The notes beneath the pieces are model-generated. The model made no database searches. It saw only the letters and a program-made list of their open reading frames with translations, and was not told where the DNA came from. DNA of 64,000 nucleotides, taken from contig NW_026943174.1 of the NCBI RefSeq assembly GCF_024139115.2, forward strand, positions 150,812-214,811. Direction: 5' to 3'. This stretch comes from Armigeres subalbatus. Lineage: Eukaryota > Arthropoda > Insecta > Diptera > Culicidae. Position numbers and translations under genes: made by a program. This document shows positions 35,081 through 45,295 of the stretch, one piece after another. The stretch's first letter is position 1. Every line of letters begins with the position of its first letter.

Positions 35081-36730
35081 TCAAATATCGAACACTTTTG
35101 AATTATTATCAGCACAGTTTGAGCATAGTTTTGCTTTAATTTTATTTTCCGACAATGGAATGAAACAGTGAAATTTTTGGGTTCCTTGGATCGTTTTCGC
35201 GTTATTAAATTGCTCGCTGAGCTCTGAAGCCTTTATTTCGTACTCTTCAGTAGTAGTAAAACAAAATGATAATTTGGTTAAATCTTTTACTTTTCTACGA
35301 TTTGCCCAATCAAAAAGTTCTTTCGCAGTTTTAATTGGATGCTCACGTTCTTTGGCTAAACTTGCTCTTGTGGCCATGCGCTTTATTGTTCCTCCAATAG
35401 CATCACAAGGACCTTTGCCATGTGATGTAGCAAAAAAATGCCATTCTGCATCAATTCCGTACATTGATTTAAATTGACATAGGCTCGAAAATTCTTACGA
35501 TTTTTGTACTGCGACGCTGCTCCATCAGACATGAAATATATCTTTTGACTTCTTTATGCTTATCAACGCGTAAAAAGTTAATCATTTTTCAATGAACAAG
35601 TTTACGGATACTGAATCGTGTCTTAAATCTTCGGAAATTATAATAAAACTTAAGTGTTCAATTTGCGTACTTCCATTAAAATAAATAACGAATGGATGAA
35701 TTGTAGCTTGTTGTACGTTCCAGTGATGGGACTGCACTTCATCTTACCAATACAAAGCTGTAATTTTCAGAAAAATCACAAATGACTAAAAATTCACCAT
35801 TTTGTAATGTATTTTCGTATTTTTAAAAAGCTGGATTGTTCTGTTTTAATGAAATCGTGAGGGATTAAACTTTCTAATTTCAAGCAAAAATATGACACAA
35901 ACTCATCTACAGGTTTTACAATAGTTTCTATGTCACACCTATCCGTGGTCACCCATTGCTCAAATGATAACTGATCAATATATTTTTCTTCAAACTCAGC
36001 GAATAAAGTATTTTCCAATGATGAAGAATCTGGACAATCCGAACAAGATCGTAGATAGCAATTTGATGTTGTATTTTCACACAAAAGACTACCAGTTAAC
36101 ATTTTAATATCCTTTGTTAAATTGATTCTTTTCAAACTACGTAAAATAAGATTAATATTCTCATGGGTTGTGCACACACACACATTATGTGTTCCTGAAT
36201 TGGAAAGAAGCTTACATTGCCTTGGCCGAAGGCTTGCAAATGAGGAAAAACCTATTTTAATATTATCGTGAATTTCCTTGAAGCGTGTGTACGCTTCTTT
36301 CAAAATCGTCATCATTAATCGTTTTGGATTGCTTGACGCTTTCCATCTTTTTACTGATACATAATCTTTTGACCAGGCATAGCTCGACTTACTTCATCAT
36401 CTTCAAAATATTGAACTACTATTTCTTTTGTCTCATCTGTTAATGCAGTACTAGACCTAGTATTTTTGGTTGAAAGACAGTTATTCTTCAATTGTTTTGC
36501 CTCTTTTACTGTATTTCTATTGGTTTTGAACTCATCAATGGCATCCTGAATAGACCACGAACTTGGCAGCATCGACAAAATCAATAATTTTTCTTTCCTT
36601 GTCGTGGCTGCATTCGAGAACCTTTCCTTCATATTTATAATTACCTCATCGTAGTCTGTATTTTCCACATCATCAGGTCCTAATTTGAAGAGGTTTCTTC
36701 TTACAGCTTCGTTTATTTCACGGTATTTTT
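35081..36730 (-). pseudogene. Transposase of the long-inverted-repeat transposon, frameshifted
   Basis: Four frame segments on the minus strand read as one protein. First: KERFSNAATTRKEKLLILSM, then LPSSWSIQDAIDEFKTNRNT, a helix-turn-helix-like DNA-binding region (36668-36351). Next, after a frameshift, a KDYVSVKRW-like stretch, then IKIGFSSFASLRPRQCKLLS and SGTHNVCVCTTHENINLIL with paired Cys (36315-35794). Then in shifted frames CDFSENYSFVLQDEVQSHHW, ATIHPFVIYFN, YFMSDGAASQYKNRKNF and finally AEWHFFATSHGKGPCDAIGG with TIKRMATRASL (35464-35081). Acidic residues in CDFSEN and MSDGA could be DDE-type catalytic positions. I recognise the family as a repetitive protein found in many invertebrates but cannot name its superfamily with confidence. 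At least three frameshifts make it inactive. Confidence 0.8.
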
Positions 36731-37020
36731 TTCTCCGGGTAATAAACGTAGTCCATCTTACTCCATTTAATCAGAGTCACTTTTATCCCAGCTATGCCCT
36801 CGTTAAAGCGTTCGATGTTGACCTTTTGGATACACTCATCTTCCGATTGATTTGTTGAAACAGATTTCGCTGATGGTACGGTGGCAAGGCTCTCAGCACT
36901 TAATACTTCTGGTAATTCCTCAGTTGTTGTCGATACATCTGGCAATTCCTCAGTTGCTGTCGTTTTCGAACTTCCTGCGCTCTGCTCAACCGATGATATA
37001 CAGATTGCTCTTTTTGTCAA
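36718..37020 (-). other. Open frame upstream of the transposase
   Basis: A 100-codon frame rich in Ser, Thr and Glu (repeated TTEELP) ending in KWSKMDYVYYPEKK. It precedes the HTH-like segment in another frame and may be the transposase N-terminal extension or a separate start. No domain recognised. Confidence 0.35.
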
Positions 37021-38218
37021 CGTTTAGACGGCAGGACGTGAAACTGCGTAAATTTGTATTCAATATGGACATTGGAGCATAACCAATCGAAATCAGTTTC
37101 TCTATGGTGCTTTCGGTGAGATTTCGTAACTCTTTTTGAACACTTTTTTTCCATCAAACGGCCTACAACAGTTGAGAAAGCGGCTACTCATGTTGTTCGT
37201 AATATTTCAATAAACAAAATCACTTTTAAGTTTTTACTGACTAGTTTGGTGTCATTTGCTTGACTGAAGAAAAAAATTACTATAAGATCTTTAACAACCT
37301 TAGTAGTAGTAATTTTTTTGCTTTTTCGTGAGCATTGTCATGGTATGTACCTATCATGCATTTGTTGTCAGTGTTGGGAAATGTACAGTAAAACACTGTG
37401 ATTATGCGAATGTTTACATTTTTTCCGGTCAAATTTCACGTACCGCACAAACCGAAACAGTTTTTCAAAAAAAATGTGCGCCTCATTGTGACATTTTTTT
37501 TACCGATGAGGCAAACTGTTTGTATGTTCCTGCCTGCTGCTGTGTGAGAGTCGAGCCGTCGGTGCAGTCAGAAGATTTCTTGTTTCGGTTCGTGCGCAGC
37601 GCAAACAGAACAGAATCGAGTTGAATTGCCTGTGGCGCAAAGCCTAGAAAGAATGCTAGCCGTTGGTACTAATTCATTAGTTCTAGTCTCTAAAATGAGC
37701 AAGGAGTAAAGAAATAATCATTTACCACCAAAAACGGTCATACGTCGTGAAATGAGCGTACAGAAACATTAATTGTAGGGAGAGAAAATAATAAAATCAT
37801 GTGCTGACTGTCGTCTGCTTGGTCGTGGCTGCTGCTGCGGCTGCCGTGTTTTTGTTTTTCTTTTACTTCGTGGCAGATTGAATGATAAAAAGAAATGTCA
37901 ACCGTTCCCGTCCCTGTTTGTTGTTGTTGAAGATACCCGTTTCCTCCCGATCATAAAGTCTATTCTCTAAGAGGTATATTTTTTGCAGGTAAACTATAGA
38001 CGTACACGTGTATATAAATCTTTGATTTTGCAGCTTTTGTCTTAAAAAATAACATTTCTGATATGTTTCTATCAACGTTATTATCAACAGGTTTCAACAC
38101 TATTAAAAGAATTTTTCGCCAGTCACGTGCAATGAAAATTATGACACTATCAATACTTTTGATCACAACACTGGATCGTGTCTAAGTTTCTTATAGATGC
38201 TATGAATAATTAAATCAA

Positions 38219-38726
38219 AATATCATGAAAACAACTTGTTTAAATCACGTCCCTTAACAATAAAATCTGCATCAAACTGCAATTCTCGAAATAACTTACA
38301 CAGAAAAAATTTTTTTTACTAAATGTGAAAATTGTGAAATGTTTGAAATGTCATAACTTTTGTTTATTAGTTTACCATCACCAAATTTTTATGGTAGATA
38401 GCTAATATAATGGACCGTTTTCCCTAAAAAATTACGTTCGAAAAAGATAGGGTTTTGAGATATTTGAGTTTTGTGACAAAATGATATTTTTAAAGGCAAA
38501 AAAATTTTTTTTACTGTGCACATTTTCTTAAGAATCACCATTTAGTTGTCTAACTTTGCTGAAAAATCATAACAATCGAACATTCCGTTTTTGCTGTGCA
38601 GCTTTTTAAATATTTTTGAACCATTTTCACATACACCCTTTTGAAAAGTTAGTCGTGACTCAATATGAAGATTTGATATCGAAAAATGACGATTTAGATG
38701 AAATTGAAAAACTGTGCAGAGTTTCA
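38219..38726 (-). repeat. Right long terminal inverted repeat
   Basis: Inverted copy of 34341-34853. Local differences are mostly single bases and short indels, so the two arms diverged only moderately since insertion. Confidence 0.88.
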
Positions 38727-38819
38727 GATATTTTCGAAATGGTCGCTCAGGATCGACTGACATGCCCCCGTGGAATGCCTCAGTAGATAAAAACGAGAAA
38801 AACAGCTGATCTGTCTTAT

Positions 38820-39000
38820 AATGCACGTTAGGCATAACGGATGTTTGCCACAGTGTACATTAGGTATAATGGACGTTTGGCATAATTCTGCCTTCCTTAT
38901 GGCATGAGCTGTTCTTTGAGTCATTTGATGCCTAACGTCATTTATGCCGAACGTACTTATGCCTAACATCCTTATCCCCAACGGGGTATACCCGATTTTT
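38820..39000. repeat. Degenerate short repeat with GGCATAA core
   Basis: Repeated phrases 'gttaggcataacgg', 'ggacgtttggcataa', 'atgccgaacgtacttatgcc'. Analogous in style to the GGCC-type repeat but a different motif. Confidence 0.6.
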
Positions 39001-39029
39001 CTAGCTGTGTGGAACATACTGTAGTTCGC

Positions 39030-40480
39030 TGACTGGCTTGCTGATCCACTGCTCCCTTGTCAAGCTGTCTCGATCGCTCAAATTCTCCGGACCCCTCACC
39101 CCGGCGTCGAGGGTGACCCACCTTCCGCACTGATGGTGTCCCGACTACCGGCGGCTATCATAGGGGATGCTTTCGCGCATTAAGCCTACTTCGTCTTCGG
39201 GTTGCAGAGGTGGTCCGACAGTTCCGATGAAATCTGTACTGTACTGGTGGTTGGATGGCTGATGGAGTACCGAGGTCGGTCTATTTTTTTTTTTTTTTTT
39301 ACAAGGCTAACCCAGTACACGTGCATTGTGGTTGCCAAACTATCACACGGAAGTGTACTGGAGTGTCGGACTCGACCATACCGGTAATACCGACTAAACT
39401 CCCTTGGACTCCACCATCGTTTCCCCCAGGAACTACCTCGCAGTACTACTTCTGGGGATGGCAGTACTAAGCGTACTCGCTCATTATCGCTCACACAGGC
39501 ACTCGTCCCATGCGAGACTGACTTGGGTGCTCGCACACCATTCACTCCATTTGAGTCTTACTTGGATGCACTCCCTGGCGCTCCGCTGCCATGCCTCGAG
39601 GTGTCAATAGCGGTAACTGCCTGGGCCTACAGATATTACGCTACGACACTCCTGCCTCAGCACGAGCAGATCAATCACACCACTGCCGAAGCAGACCACA
39701 CGCTACCCTGCCGAAGCAGGGACACTCCCCATGCACCACATGTGCACAACTGTAGGTGTGTGGGTACAACCCACTGCTACCCTGCCGCCGAAGCAGCTTC
39801 TCCAAAGACCGTTCGCTCCATGTGACCCTTTTTCGGGTGCTCACTCTAACACTCCACTGCCATGCCTCGAGGTGTCGATAGGTCCCTCGACTCCTACCTC
39901 AGCATGTGCAGTCCATACTCAGACTTCTGCTGCGCTTCGAGGTGACAATAGCGGCGACACGCTATGACACTCTTGCCTCAGCACAAACAGATCACTCACT
40001 CCCTGCCGAAGCAGCTCACGCGCTACCCTACCGAAGTAGGGACACTCCCCATGCCAATTGGCATTCTCTGGGCTTGTGCTTTTGAAGCGGCACACAGTCG
40101 CTTTGATAGAGTCTGCTTACGGGCACTTGTGTTTTTTTGGGAGGGATTTTAGCAGAGCCCACTGCTAAATCCCACCACGCCCTAGGCAGTTCTCCCTGAC
40201 TCACAGTCAGCTGAGGAGGACATGGTCCATGCTGTCCCTGCTGTCCCTGCTGCCCCCACCGAGGTCGGTCTGACGATTCCGATTGGCAGAAGAGTTCTGG
40301 TTCACCGGCGCTTCAACGACCCGAGGCCGAATATTGCTCACTGCGTTGAATTTCCCTCCGAACTGACGCTGATTTGCTGTTCCCTTCTCCATCTACGCTG
40401 CAGTTCGGACAGTATTTGCGTCACGACTCTGATTACCGCATTCCACGTACCTTCATCGTGACACACATCACGCACTGGTC
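39030..40480. repeat. GC-rich region with a ~320-bp duplication
   Basis: 'gacactcctgcctcagcac' (about 39647) recurs as 'gacactcttgcctcagcac' (about 39966). 'ctaccctgccgaagcaggga' (about 39703) recurs as 'ctaccctaccgaagtaggga' (about 40024). The offset is about 320 bp. A 17-T run at 39284-39300 is followed on the minus strand by 'tagaccgacctcggtac'; 'accgaggtcggtct' also appears at about 40258. This may be the 3' part of the LINE just downstream on the minus strand. Frames here (39186-39545, 39523-39825 and others) carry no known domain. Confidence 0.6.
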
Positions 40481-40489
40481 ATTTCAGCC

Positions 40490-41340
40490 AACCAGAATAA
40501 TCGACATGGGTGATGAAATTCGAACGGTCATCGATCATCACTCCTAGATGCTTCAGAGCCCGCACCGACGGTATGTCGTGACCTCCGACGGTAATCATTT
40601 CCGTTTTATGTCGAGCTACCTGCAGCTTGATTTCATTCATCCGCGCAGAACCGTGCAGAACCGATTGCCGCTCCTCTTATTCCTGGACGCCCTTTCTGCA
40701 ACTACAGTGACTGTCCTGATTGCATCCACCGTCATTCTACCTTTTCGGAATCCGAACTGCTTTTCCGATAAGCCGGTCTCGCCCTCCGTGAACAACATTA
40801 ACAGATAATGCTTTCCAGTAACTTCTCCAGAGTATCTAGCAGGTAATTTATATTGGACCAAATTCGGCTTGTATATGACCAAAATAAGTGGGAGATCCAG
40901 AAACGGGTGATTCAGCAGCAACACCCGTTTCTGGATCTCCCATTTATCCGGAAAGTAGCCATCTGCTAAGCCTTTCTGTAGCGCTGTACTGAACAAATCT
41001 GAAAACGCCAGTAACGCAGTTCTTAGAGCCACGTTTGGAATTCCAACTGGACCCGGAGCCTTCTTCTATCCCCGAGCAGCAGACATATTGCACAAAAGCT
41101 ATTCTGACCCCTATATAACCGAATTTAGTCACATTTGAGTTGCTGCAACCAAATTGGTCTGGATTGTGCTGCTAGGGTCATAGCTCATCATTGTAGACTT
41201 GCATATCTGCAATGGTTACTCCGTCTTCATCTTTATACGGTGTATGCGGCCACGTATTAGAATGATGCTGTGGGAAAAGACCGTCCACGGTGATCTTCAA
41301 CTTTTTTGGACAAATTTCCGCGGGCGTCACTGGATTATAT
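40490..41340 (-). pseudogene. R1/I-like LINE reverse-transcriptase remnant
   Basis: The minus strand reads EICPKKLKITVDGLFPQHH (about 41330), then YKDEDGVTIADMQVYNDEL, ALRTALLAFSDLFSTALQKG (41032 on), YFPDKWEIQKRVLLL, FTEGETGLSEKQFGFRKGRM and TVDAIRTVTVVAERASRNKR, and then, after loss of the FADD core, TEMITVGGHDIPSVRALKHL with GVMIDDR (about 40610-40520). These are pre-RT, RT motif 1-2 and thumb regions of an R1/I-group element (DGI... RKGRSTVDAI). The SYRPI region is disrupted by the hairpin at 40890-40941. Internal deletion and stops make it inactive. Confidence 0.82.
40890..40941. repeat. Perfect 20-bp hairpin within the LINE
   Basis: GGGAGATCCAGAAACGGGTG (40890-40909) and its exact reverse complement (40922-40941) flank a 12-base loop. 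It lies where the LINE would encode the stretch after VLLPKPGKPP and replaces it with an inverted copy of the KWEIQ region. Confidence 0.92.
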
Positions 41341-41344
41341 TTAT

Positions 41345-42215
41345 TTTATGGATTATATAGATATTTTTCTGAAATAAATAACTCCCCTTGTTATAATTTT
41401 GTTATGCATTCTTGATCGGGTATCTATCATCGTGCAGTCGGTATGATTGTAGTTCTCACAAGCCTCACACGTTTCTAAGCAGTGACGGACTGCAGAACAT
41501 GACTTCTGTAATGGACTCCCTGCCGTCTCTGCAAAATCTACTGACGGTACCTTCATTGCCCAGTCTGAATTGCCCATCACTTGGATAGCCACAATCCCTG
41601 ATGAAACCACCACCCAATTGCCATTATAAAAAAGGGACCAAAACAGCTTAGTGATAATTGTCACGTCACACATTGCTTCTGTAATCGACTGCCACAACGA
41701 ACGACTCTACAAAAACAACCCATAATTCCATTATCCATTATGTCAGTACCCTGATGGCCACTACCTCCAACGCCACTACTCCGAATGTGTCACTTCCCCG
41801 AATAGCATTATCCCTAATGGGACACTACCCCGAATAAAGCAGTACACGAACTAGCCATTGTTTTTAGTTTATACCTCATTTCAATGAAAAAAAAATTTAG
41901 TCAATAAAAGGTTGCCTTCGTTTGGAACTGTTTGAATGCAGTATATAACTAAGTATACTCCGTAAAATCTCGTTTCACTTCGTATGGCACCTTTGAAGAG
42001 TCCTGAAGGGCAGGGGGAGATTATGCAAGGCGTTCTCAAACACAATGCAGAGAGTCGGCGGCATTTGCGGGCCACCTCACCATAGCTACAAGGGCAACAA
42101 GGTTAAAGTTGTCCTTGGTCGCTGCTGTAAAAGCAACGGATTGTGAATGAAGCGTGGTCTAAATCTCAAAAATGACGACTCGGATAGTGGGTGAGTAATA
42201 GAGAATGAATGGGTG
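41345..42215. other. Unassigned, with a CCCCGAATA-type short repeat
   Basis: At 41700-41850, phrases such as 'ttccattatccattatg', 'cactactccgaatgtgtcac', 'taatgggacactaccccgaa' form a third short degenerate repeat type. A 114-codon minus frame at 41353-41697 has no domain. Confidence 0.45.
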
Positions 42216-42535
42216 CACGCTTAAAATCAATAACACAGAGATATGTTTGCTTCACACAAAACGGACCTAATGCAGAACAAGATGAGCGACAGTTACACAG
42301 CCACAAAAATAGCTCGTGTGGTTTTATTGAAGCTTGGATTTCAATTTTTCAGCAGTATTTGGTTCCTCGTGAAACAAGGAATCTTTACAAACGTTTACAT
42401 GTTAAAAAGGACCGTTATCATGACCGTACGAGGCATTTTTGTGCCTGTGTAACTGTCGCTCATCTAGGTGTTGTTCTGCATTAGGTCCGTTTTGTGTGAA
42501 GCAAACACATCCCTGTGTTATTGATTTTAAGCGTG
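42216..42535. mobile_element. Foldback MITE with ~95-bp inverted ends
   Basis: CACGCTTAAAATCAATAACA begins the left end (42216) and its reverse complement closes the right end (42535). The match continues through 'tgcttcacacaaaacggacc', 'taatgcagaacaa' and 'gatgagcgacagttacacag', with one 6-base indel. No target duplication is clear. Frames on both strands over this element mirror each other and are not genes. Confidence 0.9.
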
Positions 42536-42539
42536 TTAG

Positions 42540-42950
42540 TAAAAAGCGTGTTAGCGAATGAGTAAGAGTGCATGTGAGAGAGTGAGTGAGTGAATGAGAG
42601 TGAGTGAGTAAGTAAGAGTGAGTGAGTATGAGGGACTGAGTGAGTAAGAGTAAGTAAGTGATTGACAGAAAGTGCATGAGTAAAAGTGAGTAAGTGAGTG
42701 CGTAAGAGTGAGTGAGTAGCTAAGAGTGAGTGAGTAACTAAGAGTGAGTGAGTGAGCGAGTAAAAGAATAATAGTGAGTGAGTAATAAAGAGAGAACGGA
42801 TGATTGAGAGTAAATGAGTAAGTGAAAGTAAATGACTGAGTAAGAGTGGATAAATGAGTAATAGTAGGTGAATGAAAAAAAGAGTGAGCGTGAGAGTGAA
42901 AATTAGTGAGACAGAGGAAGTGAGTAAGGAGGTGTGTGTTTATGAGAGAG
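42540..42950. repeat. (TGAG)n-type simple repeat
   Basis: About 400 bp of GTGAGTGAGTAAGAGTGAGT-like sequence, degenerate. The 144-codon minus frame (SLTHSLTL-type) comes from this repeat. Confidence 0.95.
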
Positions 42951-42984
42951 AAAGGGAGATCTTGTTTGTCTTCGGAAAGTCGCA

Positions 42985-43180
42985 TTGACTTAAAGAAGCT
43001 ATCATCTCAGTTAGCCTTATATCGGGCAGACGCGTTACTTAAAAAAAGGCATTATTTCCTCTGTGTGCCTCATACCGGGCAAAAGCGTCCATTTAAAGAA
43101 GGCAACATCTCCTCTGTGTGCGTTCTTCCGGGAAAACGTGTTATATTGAAGTTTTAAGAAGGCTCTCTTCATTTCGTAAA
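42985..43180 (+). repeat. ~60-bp tandem repeat, three to four copies
   Basis: 'aagaaggc', 'atctcctctgtgtgc', 'taccgggcaaaagcg' recur at about 60-bp spacing (starts near 42995, 43042, 43100, 43155). Confidence 0.75.
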
Positions 43181-43249
43181 ATACCGAGCAGGAGAAGTTG
43201 GGTCAATAATAACTAATTCTGCTATTGATACCATACTCTGTTATGAACT

Positions 43250-43437
43250 AGCGCCCTGCATAAGAGGTAAAATACCAAAGGAATAATACGCAAAACTAAT
43301 ATGCACAATACTTAAGTCATAACATACTCAGTTATTAAAATGAGTTTCAATACCAAATGCATAACCAATTATTATTCGTTTGGTATTAAAATACCTAAAA
43401 TACCTAAGTTTTTGGTATTTTACCTCTTATGTAAGGC
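43250..43437. mobile_element. MITE with inverted ends CATAAGAGGTAAAATACC
   Basis: 'gcataagaggtaaaatacca' on the left and the reverse complement of 'tggtattttacctcttatgt' on the right. About 190 bp, AT-rich middle with further 'taaaatacctaa' copies. Target duplication not determined. Confidence 0.8.
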
Positions 43438-43525
43438 TACTTCATACCAATTTCTGTTATCGAGGTCGTCGCGCTTGCTCGGGATAGTACTTTTTAGGTC
43501 ATAATCGGGTAGAATGACAGTTTAA

Positions 43526-43635
43526 CCCTTAAAGGCGCAAGGCGAAAATATTTTTAACGTAAACAACCATTAAAATCATTAACATTGAAAGTATGTTCGG
43601 TTTGTTGTTTCATAACAACATTGCGCATTTAAGGG
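43526..43635. mobile_element. TTAA-flanked piggyBac-type MITE
   Basis: TTAA-CCCTTAAAGGCGCAA at the left and TTGCGCATTTAAGGG-TTAA at the right (TTAA 43522-43525 and 43636-43639). The CCC/GGG ends with TTAA target are the piggyBac signature. Only 110 bp long. Confidence 0.85.
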
Positions 43636-43799
43636 TTAAGTTAATTAGACGAAACATCAAAGCTGTTGGTTAAACAGAATCTTGAATGCACTTCTTTAAG
43701 TAACTCTAATATTTTTATTCTTCACAAAGATTGTTATTGTGCGATTCATTCATGTAAAATATTAAACATAATAATGGAATACTACATTCGAAATATTCT

Positions 43800-44050
43800 C
43801 AGGTTATGGATTTCGGGGTAGTTCCTCTTCCACCTCGTGAGTGAATTTGATGTCCCTGTGCACGTTGTTTATCGCTTCCAAAATTCTGGGTAGATCCTTC
43901 GGGTTGATGATATTGAAAATGTCGTCGATGTATCTTTACCATTTCTCGGGTAGTACTCCTTATTCCTGTTGGTTGTCCTCCAGTTTCGCCATGAAGGGTG
44001 TTCCGATGGGAAATCCGCTATCACTGTTGATGTGCAAACCAACCAGCTAG
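43800..44050 (-). pseudogene. Penelope-like element reverse-transcriptase fragment
   Basis: The minus strand reads VGLHINSDSGFPIGTPFMAK then RYIDDIFNIINPKDLPRILE and INNVHRDIKFTHEVEEELP. The (R)Y(I/V)DDIF catalytic motif (about 43918-43938) followed by a 'I-F-T-x-E-x-E-E' stretch is typical of Penelope-like RTs, which resemble telomerase more than LINE RTs. Stops occur between the two blocks. It lies next to, but opposite in strand to, the GIY-YIG fragment downstream. Confidence 0.72.
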
Positions 44051-44089
44051 CTACGCCATCAACTAAGAAAATTCGGTATCGATATAGTT

Positions 44090-44720
44090 TTCTCCAGCAG
44101 AAGCAATCAACTCAAGACTCTGATAAGCTCCACAAAAGACAAAGTAGAAATGTTAAATAAGGCAGGGGTTTATGAAATTAATTGTTCACAGTGTGAAAGT
44201 ATATGTAGGTGAAACAAAAAGATGTTTAGATATAAGGTTCGAAGTACATATTGCAGAAGAAAGTAAGGGAAAGTAAGAGGGAAACCGATAAGGGATTAAA
44301 TCGTGAATTTAGATCTAGGGTAGCTGAACATGTAGGGGAACCTCACTGAACATTTATTCATCTCATCGCGAAACAAAGAACTAAAGCATAAATTTCGTCG
44401 CTTCTATTTGCTAACATGTGTGCTCACTACTGAAAAAAATCCCAAAAATAAGAAACAAATCGATTTTCTTATCATTGCTTTGTTTTTCGTGAAATGTATA
44501 TCGGTGCTATGAAATGAAGTGCAGGAGCAGTAACCCTATATCAAGAAAATCATTCAATTACGACATCAAACATCAAAATTAAAAAATGTTCCTTCCCCGT
44601 AAAAAAATTGATGTTGCCGAGAGCTTGGAAATTTACCGACAGGTACAAACGCGGTTGTTGAATGGAGATCAAAGAAATACTAGCTCCTTGGTCTTCAAGT
44701 TTATACCTAAGCATTAAGCG
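44090..44720 (+). pseudogene. Penelope-like GIY-YIG endonuclease fragment
   Basis: The plus strand reads NQLKTLISSTKDKVEMLNKA, then GVYEINCSQCES and, after one frameshift near 44207, IYVGETKRCLDIRFEVHIAE. GVY...YVGxT with the CxxC between them is the GIY-YIG nuclease with the Cys-containing insert typical of Penelope-like elements. After REFRSRVAEHV the ORF is interrupted by a ~170-bp dispersed repeat (44342-44510), and then resumes: KKIDVAESLEIYRQVQTRLL with NGDQRNTSS, ending at 44718. Confidence 0.8.
44342..44510. repeat. Dispersed ~190-bp repeat, copy 2, inside a Penelope ORF
   Basis: Matches 714-910. Penelope-like coding sequence is recognisable on both sides, so this element inserted into it. 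Confidence 0.7.
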
Positions 44721-45066
44721 TAACAAGCTAGTAGAAGTGAGCAGCGTAGTAGAATAAGTTAACCTTCCTACACTGCCGTAAATCGCAAGTCAGTCCCATC
44801 TGTATAAGCACTGTAACAGTGCTTAAAAACTCGCACCCACGGTGTTCGGGTCGTATTTACCCGGATTTGACTTAGCAATATCTCACAGGCATTTCTCAGC
44901 CAAATTCACATATTTATATATCCAAAATTTTCCGAAACTGACCTCAGATTGTAGATCGGCCACACCTACATCCTGTAATCGTCGGAGGAAGGATCGCCAG
45001 TTGGTCACTTTTATATGCAAGCCACGTCCTTGTAGTCAGTTAGGAATAGCGAAGAAATAATAGCGC
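44721..45066. other. Unassigned stretch
   Basis: A 72-codon plus frame at 44842-45060 without a domain. Probably remnant of a repeat. Confidence 0.4.
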
Positions 45067-45294
45067 CAGGCCCTCCTTAGCCGTGCGGTAAAGGCCATGC
45101 AAAGCAAGGCCATGCTGAGGGTGACTGGGTTCGATTCCCGGTGCCGGTCTAGGCAGCTTTCGGATTGGAAATTGTCTCGCCTTCCCTGAGCATAAAAGTA
45201 TCATCGTGTTTGCCTCATAATATACGAATGCAAAAATGGTAATTTGGCTAAAACAAACTTGCAGTCAATAACTGTGGAAGTATAGAACAGTCCT
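45067..45294 (+). mobile_element. Feilai SINE, 3'-truncated
   Basis: 'ccctccttagccgtgcggta' (A box region), 'ggttcgattcccggtgccgg' (B box), 'gcataaaagtatcatcgtg', 'atacgaatgcaaaaatggta', 'aataactgtggaag'. The match ends at about 45288, where the next LINE begins, so the GAA tail is missing. Confidence 0.9.
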
Positions 45295-45295
45295 C

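Larger units (their letters stand above)
34341..38726. mobile_element. DNA transposon with ~510-bp inverted repeats
   Basis: 34341-34853 and 38219-38726 are reverse complements of each other with scattered differences, e.g. 'gttgtctaactttgctgaaa', 'caatatgaagatttgatatc', 'atggtagatagctaatataa'. They enclose about 3.4 kb with a broken transposase on the minus strand. Total length ~4.4 kb. I could not identify a certain target duplication. The superfamily is not settled. Confidence 0.88.

Noticed and set aside
39186..39825. Several 60-119-codon frames in the GC-rich region
   Set aside because: GC-rich DNA has few stops; frames overlap on both strands and the region contains a 320-bp duplication.
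42551..42985. 144-codon Ser/Leu/Thr/His-rich frame
   Set aside because: Direct translation of the TGAG simple repeat.
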